NCBI GenBank assembly: GCA_963722495.1
Contig: CAVRND010000028.1
Coordinates: forward strand, 289,597 to 353,596
From: Hyphomicrobium_A sp963722495
GTDB lineage: Bacteria; Pseudomonadota; Alphaproteobacteria; Rhizobiales; Hyphomicrobiaceae
Length of the DNA: 64,000 bases
Direction: 5' to 3'
Within the stretch, counting starts at the first letter, position 1; each line of letters starts with the position of its first letter. Below are positions 1 to 9,237 of the stretch, piece after piece. The notes beneath the pieces are model-generated. The model made no database searches, had not been told where the DNA came from, and saw nothing but the letters and a program-made list of their open reading frames with translations. The translations under genes were made by a program, and so were the position numbers.

Positions 1-265
1 CTCAAGCGCTTTGGCAAGCGCATCACCCTTGGGCTTGGAGTTGGCGGTGCTACGCCAACGCGCGGCCTGGACGACATCCAAGGGATAGGTGGAAGCCATC
101 AGCACGTTCGACAGGAGGTCATCAGGGTAGAGCGCGATTGGCGCCAGGAGCTGATCGAGCTCCTGCTTCGATAGCGTCGCGCCCTTAGCGGCGTCTTGCG
201 CCTGCGAGAGATGGGGCCACGCCAATGTGAATGTGAGCAATAGAGCTGCGAGCAATCGAACTCAT
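1..265 (-). CDS. DUF3300 domain protein, N-terminal part
   Basis: The gene runs off the left edge, so only about 85 N-terminal residues are visible. After a hydrophobic signal-like stretch (LLAALLLTFTLAWP) comes LLAPIALYPDDLL followed by MASTYPLDVVQAARW, the recognisable opening of the DUF3300 family of secreted or envelope proteins of unknown function. The good frame can be read upstream only to a TTG at 255. The ATG at 265 sits in the same context (GCGTCATGAGTTC) as the start of the next minus-strand gene, so it is probably the true start with a one-base indel just after it. Family assignment is firm; start and integrity are uncertain. Confidence 0.7.
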
Positions 266-464
266 GACGCACACTCCATCCCGCCGCCTTGTTTGCGGAT
301 GCACGGATGATTAGCGCGATCTTATCAGAACAAACGAGGCGTGCAGTCCCCTGAGTGGGGGATGGCGCAATTACGGCGCTAACCAGCGCTAACGGGCAAT
401 TACTGCCCGCCGTCTTGGCCGGATTGGTGATGATCCCTGCATTTCTGGCGGAAGGGGCGCCGCT

Positions 465-938
465 TCAGCCGTCGAGCTGCCAGCGGCCGCTCGGCAGCCG
501 GCAAGCGATGCCTTCTTGCTTCTTCGTATTCGCGCCTGTCGTCATGAGGACGATCAGATGCCGGCACACTTTGCCGCCGTTATCCTTGAACGAAGCGGTA
601 GGCTGTACGATACCAGACAGTCTTCCATGCCAGCGGCGCCAGACGTACGTCTTGCCGTCGCCCACTTCCGAAAGAGCGTACTGGATGCGCTCGAGGGCGG
701 CGATCTCGTCTTTTTCGTCGAGCTTGGGCGGGGGAACGGCAATTTCGACGGTGGTGCCCGGCACAAGTGACAGCGGTATCTGCGCCGGCGCGTTGGCGGG
801 CGCAGCCGGGGAGACCGAAGTCTCCCATTCGTTGGAGCCGCCGAATGCCACGGTCGAGGTGAGCATGATCTGACCGGCGAGCACGAGCCCGGTGGTGACA
901 ACGGTAGCAAGCGTAACTAGAGAGGGATGCGAACTCAT
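465..938 (-). CDS. RT0821/Lpp0805-like surface antigen protein
   Basis: 157 residues. An N-terminal hydrophobic segment (residues 7-32) looks like a signal anchor. A low-complexity Pro/Ala linker and a short charged helix follow. The C-terminal 60 residues hold YVWRRWHGRLSGIVQP, GGKVCRHLIVL and EGIACRLPSGRWQ, resembling the small surface-antigen domain (paired CR motifs, terminal G-x-W) found in alphaproteobacterial 17-kDa-type antigens. The role is presumably in the envelope. It is transcribed in the same direction as the DUF3300 gene, and the two share identical bases around the start codon. Product naming is by pattern only. Confidence 0.6.
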   Translation of the reverse strand: MSSHPSLVTLATVVTTGLVLAGQIMLTSTVAFGGSNEWETSVSPAAPANAPAQIPLSLVPGTTVEIAVPPPKLDEKDEIAALERIQYALSEVGDGKTYVWRRWHGRLSGIVQPTASFKDNGGKVCRHLIVLMTTGANTKKQEGIACRLPSGRWQLDG

Positions 939-1077
939 GACGCTTCACTCGATGCTGACGACGCTACGATCCGCGACTTGCGGCGCGACCAGTCATCAGT
1001 ATGAGCTGCTTTGGTTAAAACCGACTGAACGGGTGTCCCAAGCGCGCACCAAAATCCGCGGTTAATGAGGAATTGAC

Positions 1078-1734
1078 GTGAGCACTGACCACGCCGCCAC
1101 AGCTGAGAAAGCAGTCGAGCCCGGCGATTTTGCAGAGGCGGCCGAGCCGTTCGCGCTGTTCGACACTTGGCTCGCCGATGCGACGCGCCACGAGCCCAAC
1201 GATCCCAACGCGATGGCATTGGCGACGGTCGATGCGACCGGGCATCCCAACGTGCGCATGGTGCTGTTGAAGGCCGTCGATCCTGCAGCGCATCCCGCAC
1301 GCGGCTTCGTGTTCTTCACCAACTACGAGAGCGCCAAGGGACGCGAGCTCACCGCCGCTCCGTATGCGGCGCTCGATTTCCATTGGAAGAGCCTGCACCG
1401 TCAGGTGCGGGTGCGCGGGCCCGTGACGCAGACCACTGCGGCGGAGGCTGACGCCTACTTCGCGACGCGGCCGCGATCGGCACAGATCGGCGCCTGGGCC
1501 TCGCAACAGTCCCGCCCGTTGGAAAGCCGTTTCGCGCTGGAAAAGGCCGTCGCGCTCGAAGCGGCGAAATACCTGGTCGGCTCGGTGCCGCGCCCGCCGT
1601 ACTGGTCGGGCTTCCGCGTCACGCCGCTGGAGATCGAATTCTGGCACAGCCGCTTGTCGCGGCTGCACGAGCGCATCATCTTCAAGCGTGAGGCTGCCGG
1701 CGGAGACTGGCGTAAAACCAGGCTCTATCCATAG
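1078..1734 (+). CDS. pdxH: Pyridoxamine 5'-phosphate oxidase
   Basis: 218 residues, the usual PdxH length. PdxH oxidises pyridoxine or pyridoxamine 5'-phosphate to PLP using FMN and oxygen, the last step of vitamin B6 synthesis and salvage. The split-barrel FMN-binding motifs are visible: NVRMVLLKAVD, GFVFFTNYESAKGREL and FHWKSLHRQVRVRGPV. The C-terminal dimerisation signature ends RIIFKREAAGGDW with the typical RLYP end. The start is a GTG at 1078 giving STDHAATAEK. It is followed about 80 nt later by a co-directional SDR gene, a pairing common in Hyphomicrobiales. Confidence 0.95.
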   Translation: MSTDHAATAEKAVEPGDFAEAAEPFALFDTWLADATRHEPNDPNAMALATVDATGHPNVRMVLLKAVDPAAHPARGFVFFTNYESAKGRELTAAPYAALDFHWKSLHRQVRVRGPVTQTTAAEADAYFATRPRSAQIGAWASQQSRPLESRFALEKAVALEAAKYLVGSVPRPPYWSGFRVTPLEIEFWHSRLSRLHERIIFKREAAGGDWRKTRLYP

Positions 1735-1812
1735 TATTCAGGCCATTGGGGCGCCGCCGCTTGACCCCATTGGAGCAGCCGGGCAAACCCGGAGCGCTGC
1801 CTCTATCGAACG

Positions 1813-2580
1813 ATGGGTGTCATGCCTGTGAGCGGCAAACAGTTGCGCAAGACCCTGGTGCTGACCGGCGCCTCGCGCGGCATCGGCCATGCGACGGTGA
1901 TGCGCTTTGCCGCCTCCGGCTGGCGCGTGATCAGCTGCTCGCGCCATCCGTTCCCCGACAAGTGTCCCTGGGAGATGGGGCGCGACGATCACATGCAGGT
2001 CGATCTCGCCGATGCCGCCGACACTGCGCGCGCCGTTCTCGATCTCAAAGCACGCCTCGAGAGCGAGGGCTCGTTGCTGCATGCGCTCGTCAACAATGCC
2101 GGCATCAGCCCGAAAGCCGATGGCGGCGGCCGGCTGAACTGCGTCGATACCGAGATCGACGACTGGCGCCACGTGTTCCAGGTCAACTTCTTCGCGCCCA
2201 TCATGCTTGCACGCGGGCTGATGGACGAGCTCGAGCGCGCGCAGGGCGCCATCGTCAACATCACGTCGATCGCCGGAAGCCGCGTGCATCCGTTCGCCGG
2301 CTCGGCCTACGCCACGTCGAAGGCGGCGCTCGCGGCGCTGACGCGCGAGATGGCGGCCGACCTCGGCCCGCGCGGCATCCGCGTCAACGCAATCTCACCC
2401 GGCGAGATCGACACAGCTATCCTGTCGCCGGGCACCGGCAAGATCGTGGAGGAGCAAATCCCGATGCAGCGCCTCGGCTCGCCCGAGGAGGTCGCCCGCG
2501 CCATCTATTTCCTGTGCAGCGAGCAATCGAGCTACGTGCACGGGGCGGAGCTACATATCAACGGTGGCCAGCACGTTTAG
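1813..2580 (+). CDS. SDR family NAD(P)-dependent oxidoreductase
   Basis: 255-residue classical short-chain dehydrogenase/reductase. The cofactor-binding TGASRGIG is at residues 18-25, NNAG at 94-97, the catalytic serine in NITSIAGS near 152, and Tyr166 and Lys170 in the YxxxK motif (SAYATSKAAL). The C-terminal PGEIDTAI and HINGGQHV segments are normal for the family. The substrate cannot be told from sequence. An alternative ATG lies three codons downstream at 1822. It is likely co-transcribed with pdxH. Confidence 0.9.
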   Translation: MGVMPVSGKQLRKTLVLTGASRGIGHATVMRFAASGWRVISCSRHPFPDKCPWEMGRDDHMQVDLADAADTARAVLDLKARLESEGSLLHALVNNAGISPKADGGGRLNCVDTEIDDWRHVFQVNFFAPIMLARGLMDELERAQGAIVNITSIAGSRVHPFAGSAYATSKAALAALTREMAADLGPRGIRVNAISPGEIDTAILSPGTGKIVEEQIPMQRLGSPEEVARAIYFLCSEQSSYVHGAELHINGGQHV

Positions 2581-2727
2581 GGGCGCGCGGCGGCTCCGGG
2601 CCGTTTCTGTGGGCTATCGCTGTTTTTCGCCTGATTCTGCATTATTCTGGGCGTCGACCAAGTTTACGGATATCACCCCCCACATGGCCATCGTCACCCA
2701 GCACACGCCCGCAAGGCCGCGCCGAGC

Positions 2728-3595
2728 ATGAGGCCGCCGCCGCCCCTGGGGCCATCCTTCTTTGCCCGCTGGACGAGCCGCATCGCCGTGTTCTCGGCCG
2801 TGCTGCTGGCGACCGCCGTCTTCCTGCACCGCCTCTTCTCCCTACCGACGCCGATCGCCGAGAATCTGACCGGCGTCGCCTTCCTGGGCGCCGGCCTGTC
2901 GCTGCTGATGTCGGTGGTGGCGACGGTTGGCATCTGGCGCACCGGACGACCTGGCACCGCGCGCGTGGTCTTTGCCGTCCTCGTCAGCCTGGCGCTGATG
3001 TTGTGGCCACTGATCTTCTTGTCGAAGTATGACGGCCTGCCGAGCATCAACGACGTCACCACAGACATGACGAACCCGCCGGCATTCGTCGAAATCGCCA
3101 AGCAGCGTCCGCCGGGCACCAATCCGGTCGGCTATCCCGGTCCGGCGTTCGCGCGCAAGCAGCTCGCCGCCTATCCCGACATCAAACCGATCGAGATCGA
3201 CCGCTCCACCGATGAGGTCTTCGAGCTTGCCGTCGAGGCGGCCAAACGCCTGAAAATGGAGGTCGTACACCAGGAAGCGCCGGATATCTCCGCCGGGCGC
3301 GCCGGCCTGATCGAGATCGCCGACCGCACGCTGATCCTCGGACTCTACGACGACGTCGCCATTCGCGTGGCCGGAACCGAGCAGCATGCGCGGGTCGACG
3401 TCCGCTCGGCCTCGCGCTACGGCGAGCACGACCTCGGGCGCAACGCCGACCGTGTGCGCGTGATCCTCAAGGAGATCGTGACCGTCATGGAAGTCGACCG
3501 TGCCGGCCGCGCGCGGCGAGGGCGCAGAGGAAGCGAAGGCCGTCAAAGAGGAACGGCCACGCAGTCGACGCTCGAAGAATCGGCGCAGGCGATAA
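2728..3595 (+). CDS. DUF1499 family membrane protein, probable 3' frameshift
   Basis: The first 125 residues hold three hydrophobic membrane segments (around residues 16-33, 48-72 and 79-96). A DUF1499 domain follows (about residues 120-255: DIKPIEIDRSTDEVFELAVEA, LILGLYDDVAIRV, VDVRSASRYGEHDLG). The function of the family is unknown. The uninterrupted frame would run on to 3678, 136 nt into the convergent MBL gene. Shifting one base near 3490 gives a charged tail (EEAKAVKEERPRSRR) that stops at 3595, more natural for this family. I therefore end the gene at 3595 and regard the continuous frame as a probable indel artefact. Confidence 0.75.
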
Positions 3596-4445
3596 GCCCC
3601 CGTTCCGCGAGGTGGTCGATGTGGGCCCGCAGCGACAGCGTCGCCGCACCGATCACAGCCTTATCGAGATCGCGATAGATCACCGGCAGCAGCGCCCGCA
3701 CCGTGTTGGTGCCGTTGCGCACCGCTTCGAGAATTGCCTGCTCGCGCCATTTGCGATGCAGAAGATAGGCCTTCACCGTCCGGCGCGGCTCTTCGATCGT
3801 GCCTCCGTGCCCGGGTAGCAGCATCACCTCGTCGCGTCCGAGCAGCAATTCGAGCGAGCGCAGATAGTCCGACATCCGCCCCTCGGGCGGCCCGACGACG
3901 GAAGTGTTCCACGACATGACGTGATCGCCGGAAAAGAGGACGCTCGGCGTATCGAGCGCAAGGCAAAGATGATCGGGCGCATGCCCGGGCGTGTGCAGCG
4001 CCGTCAGCTTCCAACCATCACCCTCGATCGTGTTCTGGTGCGCGACGTGCACGTCCGGCCGGAAGGCGTGACCGACGTATTCCGCGTCGACATCCCCGCC
4101 GCCGCCGGCTGGAATTTCAGAGCGGCGGAAGCCGTAGGTGCGCGCGCCGGTCGCCGCCTGAAGTGCGGCTACGCCGTCGACGTGATCGCGATGAGCGTGC
4201 GTCGCGATGATGTGCGTGATAGGTCGCCCTGCGGCAGCTGTGAGTATGGCCGCGCGGTGCGCGACATCGTCGGGGCCCGGATCGATCACTGCCAACTCAC
4301 CTTCGCCAACGAGATACGTGTTCGTACCCTTGAAGGTCAGCGGCCCGCCGTTGGGAGCCACCAAGCGCATGACGGACGGCGCCACGCGATCCGGCACGCC
4401 GTACGCGAACTTCATTTCAGTATTAAATTTCAAATTCTCACTCAT
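3543..4445 (-). CDS. MBL-fold metallo-hydrolase (LACTB2-like)
   Basis: 300 residues. The metal-binding THAHRDH is at residues 82-88. Further ligands are the histidine in LHTPGHAPDH, the aspartate in FSGDHVM and the histidine of LLPGHGG. The C-terminal roughly 80 residues (RKWREQAILEAVRNG ... RAHIDHLAERGL) form the winged-helix-like tail seen in beta-lactamase-like protein 2 homologues. It is a hydrolase of unknown substrate. An alternative start at MKFAYG (residue 11) is possible. It converges with the DUF1499 gene and overlaps its 3' end. Confidence 0.88.
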   Translation of the reverse strand: MSENLKFNTEMKFAYGVPDRVAPSVMRLVAPNGGPLTFKGTNTYLVGEGELAVIDPGPDDVAHRAAILTAAAGRPITHIIATHAHRDHVDGVAALQAATGARTYGFRRSEIPAGGGGDVDAEYVGHAFRPDVHVAHQNTIEGDGWKLTALHTPGHAPDHLCLALDTPSVLFSGDHVMSWNTSVVGPPEGRMSDYLRSLELLLGRDEVMLLPGHGGTIEEPRRTVKAYLLHRKWREQAILEAVRNGTNTVRALLPVIYRDLDKAVIGAATLSLRAHIDHLAERGLIACADSSSVDCVAVPL

Positions 4446-4537
4446 TTCAAAGTTACCGATGTTTGTTCGATAACGGCGCTTGCGGTCAGCAGCCTAGGGA
4501 CGGATTGCCGCGCTTTCCAGGGTCCCGCCGCATCCAG

Positions 4538-4562
4538 GGAACGCATCCCCGGCATGGGGGTT
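4538..4562 (+). promoter_or_regulatory. Candidate EcfG-type promoter for the 4589 gene
   Basis: GGAAC, a 16-nt spacer, then GGTT. This matches the alphaproteobacterial general-stress sigma factor consensus (GGAAC-N16/17-CGTT) except for the first -10 base. It ends 27 nt before the start codon at 4589. Confidence 0.5.
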
Positions 4563-4588
4563 AGCCAAGCGTCTAAAGGAGGTGCAAC

Positions 4589-4795
4589 ATGGAACGCGAA
4601 CGAGGCCTTCCCGCTTCGCGAAAACCGGGTGTCGAGAGCGCGACCACCTGGATCATCGGCATGATCGGGCTGGGTATAATCGCCGGCCTACTGGTCGTTA
4701 CAGTCGCGCCGCCGGGCGGAAGGGAAACGAATGGTCCGTCGACGAGCACCGAGCACGTTGTCCCCAACACGCCGCCCCCGGTGCGCACGGAATAG
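4589..4795 (+). CDS. Small single-pass membrane protein
   Basis: 68 residues with a charged N-terminus, one strongly hydrophobic helix (ATTWIIGMIGLGIIAGLLVV, residues 18-37) and a Pro/Thr-rich extracytoplasmic tail. The ribosome-binding site AAAGGAGG lies 6 nt before the ATG and is among the best in the window. An EcfG-like promoter precedes it, suggesting stress induction. The layout resembles the 24181 gene (charged N-terminus, one helix, Pro/Thr tail) without clear sequence identity. Function unknown. Confidence 0.7.
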   Translation: MERERGLPASRKPGVESATTWIIGMIGLGIIAGLLVVTVAPPGGRETNGPSTSTEHVVPNTPPPVRTE

Positions 4796-4852
4796 CCGAA
4801 GCTTTCTCAGGTACCGTCCGCCCGCGCATACCCTCGTCGAGATGACGTCCGC

Positions 4853-4875
4853 CCGCGGTGGCCCGTTCACCGCGG
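4853..4875 (+). terminator. Hairpin after the small membrane protein
   Basis: An 8-bp stem (CCGCGGTG/CACCGCGG) with a 7-nt loop lies 58 nt after the 4589 gene. There is no T-run after it, so intrinsic termination is uncertain. Confidence 0.3.
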
Positions 4876-4925
4876 ACGGATTCGTCGTGTGTTCAACAAG
4901 CTAGTTGCAACGGCGGGGCACGTCG

Positions 4926-7139
4926 ATGTCGGAAATACGGCGCAAAGCGACCGAAGCAACGCCGACGGGCGCGTCCCCGGAGAGCGACCCTGTCGAGGAG
5001 CGCTTCGAGATTGCTCCCGCCGAGCAGGGTTCGCGCCAGAGGAATGCGCTGAAGTCCGACGACACCTTCACGCTCATCGACGCACACGGCGACGTTAACG
5101 CTGACGGTGCCGGTTCCGACGGTCTGTTCCACGCCGACACGCGGTTTTTGTCCCATCTGCGCATGACCGTGATGGGTGCTGATCCGCTGCTGCTCGGGTC
5201 GAGCCTGTCGCAGGACGGCACCTACCTGCATGCCGACCTCACCAATCCGGATGTTTTCCGCGACGGTCGTACCCTGCTCGCCAAAGATCAGGTGCACATC
5301 GAGCGCACCGCTTATGTGCATGCCGGCGCGCTTCGCCAGCGCGTGATGCTGAGCAACTATGGCTCGTCAGCGTTGCGGCTCGTCGTAGGCTTTTCGTTCG
5401 CCAACGATTTCGCCGACATCTTCGAGGTGCGCGGGCTGACGCGCGCCCGCCGCGGCGTGCTTTCATATGCTGTGCACGGCACCGACGCTGTGGTGCTTTC
5501 TTATGCCGGGCTCGATGCAGAGACGCGGTCAACGCACGTGTCGTTCACACCCGCCCCACAGCGGCTGACGCACGGAGTTGCGACATACGTTCTGCAGCTC
5601 GCGCCCAAGTCGCGCGCCACCATCGTCATCGATGCGCACGTGGACACCGAAGCGGCGCAGAAGCCATCGTTTCTTACCGGCCTCGTCTCTGCGCGCCGCA
5701 GCTTCCGCAACCGTTTGCATCGTCAGGCCGGCGTATCCACCGGCAGCGCCGAGCTCAACGCCGTGCTGCGCCGCTCGGCCGGCGATATCGCCATGCTGCA
5801 AACGGAAACGGCTCAGGGGCTCTACCCTTACGCCGGCATCCCGTGGTTCTCCACCGTGTTCGGGCGCGACGGCATCATTACCGCCATCGAGATGCTGTGG
5901 CTCAATCCGTCCATCGCGCGCGGTGTGCTGAAGTTCCTCGCCGCCTATCAGGCAACGACGCGTGATGCCGACAGCGACGCCGAGACCGGCAAGATCCTGC
6001 ACGAGATGCGGCGCGGCGAGATGGCAGCCCTGCGTGAAGTGCCGTTCGGCACCTACTACGGCAGCGTCGATTCGACGCCGCTGTTTGTCATGCTCGCCGG
6101 CCTCTACTGGGAGCGCAGCGGCGACGACGCGCTGCTCAAAGAGCTGTGGCCCGCGATCGAGGCGGCCTTGCATTGGATGGAGACGGACGCCGATCGCGAC
6201 GGCGACGGCTTCATTGAATACTACCGCGCCACGCCGTCCGGCCTCGCCAATCAGGGCTGGAAAAACTCTTGGGATTCGGTTTTTCACGCCGACGGCACCC
6301 TGGCCCAGGGCCCCATCGCCCTGGTCGAGGTGCAGGCCTACGTGTTCGAGGCGCGCAGGCTCGCCGCACGCGCCGCGCGGCGGCTCGGTATGGAGAAACG
6401 CGCCGACGAGCTCGATGCTGCCGCTGAGCGTTTGCGCGCGCGTTTCGAAGAAACGTTTTGGTCAGACGCGCTCGGCAACTACGCTCTGGCGCTCGACGGC
6501 AACAAACGGCCATGCCTCGTGCAATCGAGCAACGCAGGGCAGGTTCTGCGCTCCGGCATCGCGGCGCCCGAACGCGCCGCCAGGGTCGCCGAGCGCATGT
6601 TGTCGCCGGCATTCTTCTCGGGCTGGGGTATCCGCACCGTCGCCGATGACGCGCACCGCTACAATCCGATGAGCTACCACAACGGCTCCATTTGGCCGCA
6701 CGACAACGCCCTCATCGGGTCGGGCCTCGGCGCCGCCGAAAACCGGGAAGGCATCGCGCGCATCCTCAAGGCATTGCTCAACTCCGCCGGCCTCATGGAT
6801 CAGGGGCGACTGCCGGAGCTGTTCTGCGGCTTCCCGCGGCGGCGCGGCCGCGCACCCGTGCTCTACCCCGTCGCCTGCTCGCCGCAAGCCTGGGCCAGCG
6901 GAGCGCTCTTTCACCTGCTGCAGTCGCTGCTCGGGCTCAGCATCGATGGCGGCGCGCGCCGTATCGTCTTCGATCGTCCGCACATTCCGGCATGGCTGGA
7001 TCACGTGGAGCTGACGCGCCTCGCCGTCGGCGATTCTTATGTGTCGCTGCGGTTGTCCCGTAGCTCATCCGGCGGGGTAGAGTTGTCGGTCATCGCCAAC
7101 GATGCCAGCGTCGAGATCGATCTGGTCGGCGCCCGTTAG
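4926..7139 (+). CDS. Glycogen debranching-type amylo-alpha-1,6-glucosidase
   Basis: 737 residues from the ATG at 4926; an in-frame ATG at 4905 adds seven residues but has a poorer context. The N-terminal domain (about residues 45-235: DTFTLIDAHGDVNADGAGSD, LFHADTRFLSHLRM) is the bacterial GDE N-terminal beta-domain. The remainder is an (alpha/alpha)6 glycoside-hydrolase barrel with PWFSTVFGRDGIITAIEML, QGWKNSWDSVFHADG and SYHNGSIWPHDNALI. Aspartates in FGRDG and NSWDS and the segment IWPHDN are typical of this family. It is predicted to remove alpha-1,6-linked glucose from glycogen-like polymers, although many family members are uncharacterised. It stands alone with no glg genes nearby. Confidence 0.85.
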   Translation: MSEIRRKATEATPTGASPESDPVEERFEIAPAEQGSRQRNALKSDDTFTLIDAHGDVNADGAGSDGLFHADTRFLSHLRMTVMGADPLLLGSSLSQDGTYLHADLTNPDVFRDGRTLLAKDQVHIERTAYVHAGALRQRVMLSNYGSSALRLVVGFSFANDFADIFEVRGLTRARRGVLSYAVHGTDAVVLSYAGLDAETRSTHVSFTPAPQRLTHGVATYVLQLAPKSRATIVIDAHVDTEAAQKPSFLTGLVSARRSFRNRLHRQAGVSTGSAELNAVLRRSAGDIAMLQTETAQGLYPYAGIPWFSTVFGRDGIITAIEMLWLNPSIARGVLKFLAAYQATTRDADSDAETGKILHEMRRGEMAALREVPFGTYYGSVDSTPLFVMLAGLYWERSGDDALLKELWPAIEAALHWMETDADRDGDGFIEYYRATPSGLANQGWKNSWDSVFHADGTLAQGPIALVEVQAYVFEARRLAARAARRLGMEKRADELDAAAERLRARFEETFWSDALGNYALALDGNKRPCLVQSSNAGQVLRSGIAAPERAARVAERMLSPAFFSGWGIRTVADDAHRYNPMSYHNGSIWPHDNALIGSGLGAAENREGIARILKALLNSAGLMDQGRLPELFCGFPRRRGRAPVLYPVACSPQAWASGALFHLLQSLLGLSIDGGARRIVFDRPHIPAWLDHVELTRLAVGDSYVSLRLSRSSSGGVELSVIANDASVEIDLVGAR

Positions 7140-7229
7140 CGGCCTCGGTACCTGACCGGACCAAGATACCTGCAACCCGGATGATCGGCCGCGCGTTATC
7201 GGCGCGGCAAGAATATTCGGGTCCCACAA

Positions 7230-8327
7230 ATGCTCAAGGACACTCCGTTAACCGAAGAGATCACTGCGGCGTCGGTCGCCAGTGCGGAGGAGGCGGGGTT
7301 GCGCTTCGTCGCCGACGACGAGCCGGGGATCACCCGGCTGCGATCCGGAAAGGCGTTCCGTTACAAGTCGTCGTCGGGAGCGGGTGTAAAGGACGACCGC
7401 ACGCTCTCCCGCATCCGCAGCCTCGTTATTCCGCCGGCCTGGACCGAGGTGTGGATCTGCGCGCGTGCCAACGGACACATCCAGGCTACGGGGCGCGACG
7501 CGCGCGGGCGCAAGCAGTACCGCTATCACCCCGATTGGACGCGCGTGCGCGACGAAGCGAAATTCGATCGCCTCATCGCCTTCGGCAAGGCGCTCCCGAA
7601 AGTCCGCAGGACCATCTCGCGGCACATGGGCGAGCGCGGGCTTGGCCGCCGCAAGGTGCTTGCCACCCTCACTCATCTGTTGGACACAACGCTCGTGCGC
7701 GTCGGCAACCGCGAGTATGCGCGGGACAACAAGAGCTATGGCCTCACGACGCTGCAGGACCGCCACGTCACCTTTTCCGGCAGTGAGCTGCGTTTTCAGT
7801 TTCGCGGCAAGACGGGAAAGGAGTGGAAGCTCAGGCTGGGCGATCGGCGCGTAGCGCGCATCGTGCGCTCTTGTCAGGAACTGCCGGGGCAGCATCTGTT
7901 TCAGTACGAGGACGACGATGGCGTCGTGCGCCAAATCTCGTCCGCCGACGTCAACGACTACATCCGCTCCATCGCGGGCGCCGGGGTGACGGCAAAAGAT
8001 TTCCGTACCTGGGCCGGCACCGTGCTGGCTGCCATGGCACTCGGCGAGTTCGAACCGGCGGAGGCGGAAGCCGCGGCGAAGCGGAATGTCCGCAAGGCGA
8101 TCGAGACGGTCGCCGTGCGCCTCGGCAATACGCCTGCCATTTGCCGCAAATGCTACGTGCATCCAGAGGTGTTAGCCGCGTACCTCGACGGCAAGCTCGC
8201 CAAGCTCCTTCAGACTACGCCGGACAAGGCCCTGAAGCGTGCGTTCGCTGCTCTTCCCGCAGAGGAAGCGGCGACGCTCCTTCTCCTGCACGTGCGAACC
8301 TCGCGCCGGCGCATACTTGCGCGTTAA
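7230..8327 (+). CDS. DNA topoisomerase IB
   Basis: 365 residues, the poxvirus-like bacterial type IB topoisomerase, which relaxes supercoils through a 3'-phosphotyrosyl intermediate. Visible signatures are LRSGKAFRYK and IRSLVIPPAW in the N-terminal clamp, QYRYHPDWTRVRDEAKFDR, SYGLTTLQDRHV, FRFRGKTGKEW-type residues and KDFRTWAGTVLAA. The catalytic tyrosine is in ICRKCYVHPEV near residue 309. The bacterial family is widespread in soil Alphaproteobacteria. ATG start at 7230; 90 nt separate it from the preceding gene. Confidence 0.92.
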   Translation: MLKDTPLTEEITAASVASAEEAGLRFVADDEPGITRLRSGKAFRYKSSSGAGVKDDRTLSRIRSLVIPPAWTEVWICARANGHIQATGRDARGRKQYRYHPDWTRVRDEAKFDRLIAFGKALPKVRRTISRHMGERGLGRRKVLATLTHLLDTTLVRVGNREYARDNKSYGLTTLQDRHVTFSGSELRFQFRGKTGKEWKLRLGDRRVARIVRSCQELPGQHLFQYEDDDGVVRQISSADVNDYIRSIAGAGVTAKDFRTWAGTVLAAMALGEFEPAEAEAAAKRNVRKAIETVAVRLGNTPAICRKCYVHPEVLAAYLDGKLAKLLQTTPDKALKRAFAALPAEEAATLLLLHVRTSRRRILAR

Positions 8328-8408
8328 CGCCTTCGCAGAAAGGCGGTGGGAACCACCTTGGGCGTGGCGAATTGCACCTTAAGTTCGCGAGCCCCGGGAG
8401 GTCAGAAA

Positions 8409-9158
8409 ATGAACCGCGTTAGACTTCAGCTTGTCACGCTCCTGATGCTCTCCACTTCGCTTGTGCTTGGAGTGGGTACAGCGTTCGCGCAGTCGTCCGG
8501 TGGCTCGTCGGGAGGCTCTTCTGGAGGATCAGCGGGCGGCGCTTCGAGCGCCGGGGCCAGCCGCGGCAGCAGCGGCTCCGGATCGATCGGCGCCCCGGCG
8601 GGCACTGGGATAGGCGTCAACCGCGGCACGACGGCCGCGAACCCGATGCTGAGATCCGGATCGCCGAGCGCGAACAATCCGCGCAGTCTCAGCAACCAAC
8701 CTGCCACCACCGCGGCGCCTGGCAGCACTGCACCGGGTACCTTTTCAGCTGGCGGTACGCCGGCACCTGCCGGTACCGCGACGCCCTCGGGGACCGCCTA
8801 TCCATCTGGCGGCGCGCTGGAGGCGGCGCGGCAACGGGCGCTGCAATCGCCGGGGGGCGCTGCCATTCCTCCCTCGGCTGCGGGCGTAGGCGCAGATCGT
8901 TCAGGAACCTCCGACGTCGGCAGCGATAACGCCGCGACTGCCCCGGCAACGCCGGGCCTCCCGAACCAGGCATCGCCGGACCGCGATAACACCAGCGGCG
9001 ACCCCAGTCGCCTCGCCGGCGGCGGTCGCGCTAATCGCGAAGGCGCACGCGGTGCCAACTTGAACGATTGCGAAGCGGCATGGGACAAGGAAACCCACAT
9101 GTCGAAGGACCGGTGGCGCGAAACGTGCCGCCGCACCCTCACCGATCCGCACCTATGA
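8409..9158 (+). CDS. Secreted Gly/Ser-rich protein with C-terminal Cys motif, paralogue 1
   Basis: 249 residues from the ATG at 8409; a longer reading from 8346 lacks a plausible ribosome-binding site. A signal peptide (LVTLLMLSTSLVLGVGTAFA) is followed by a GGS-repeat region and a long low-complexity, probably disordered stretch. The last 35 residues are ordered-looking: NDCEAAWDKETHMSKDRW then ETCRRT, with two cysteines. It is a clear paralogue of the next gene, sharing LSNQPATT, ALEAAR and the C-terminal motif. Function unknown; periplasmic or surface location inferred. Confidence 0.75.
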   Translation: MNRVRLQLVTLLMLSTSLVLGVGTAFAQSSGGSSGGSSGGSAGGASSAGASRGSSGSGSIGAPAGTGIGVNRGTTAANPMLRSGSPSANNPRSLSNQPATTAAPGSTAPGTFSAGGTPAPAGTATPSGTAYPSGGALEAARQRALQSPGGAAIPPSAAGVGADRSGTSDVGSDNAATAPATPGLPNQASPDRDNTSGDPSRLAGGGRANREGARGANLNDCEAAWDKETHMSKDRWRETCRRTLTDPHL

Positions 9159-9237
9159 CAACGCCTTGTTTCGCCAACAAAGAAACTGACGCCTACGCAA
9201 AGGATTAGATCTCCGGGGCAAACCTTCGGAGGTCGAC

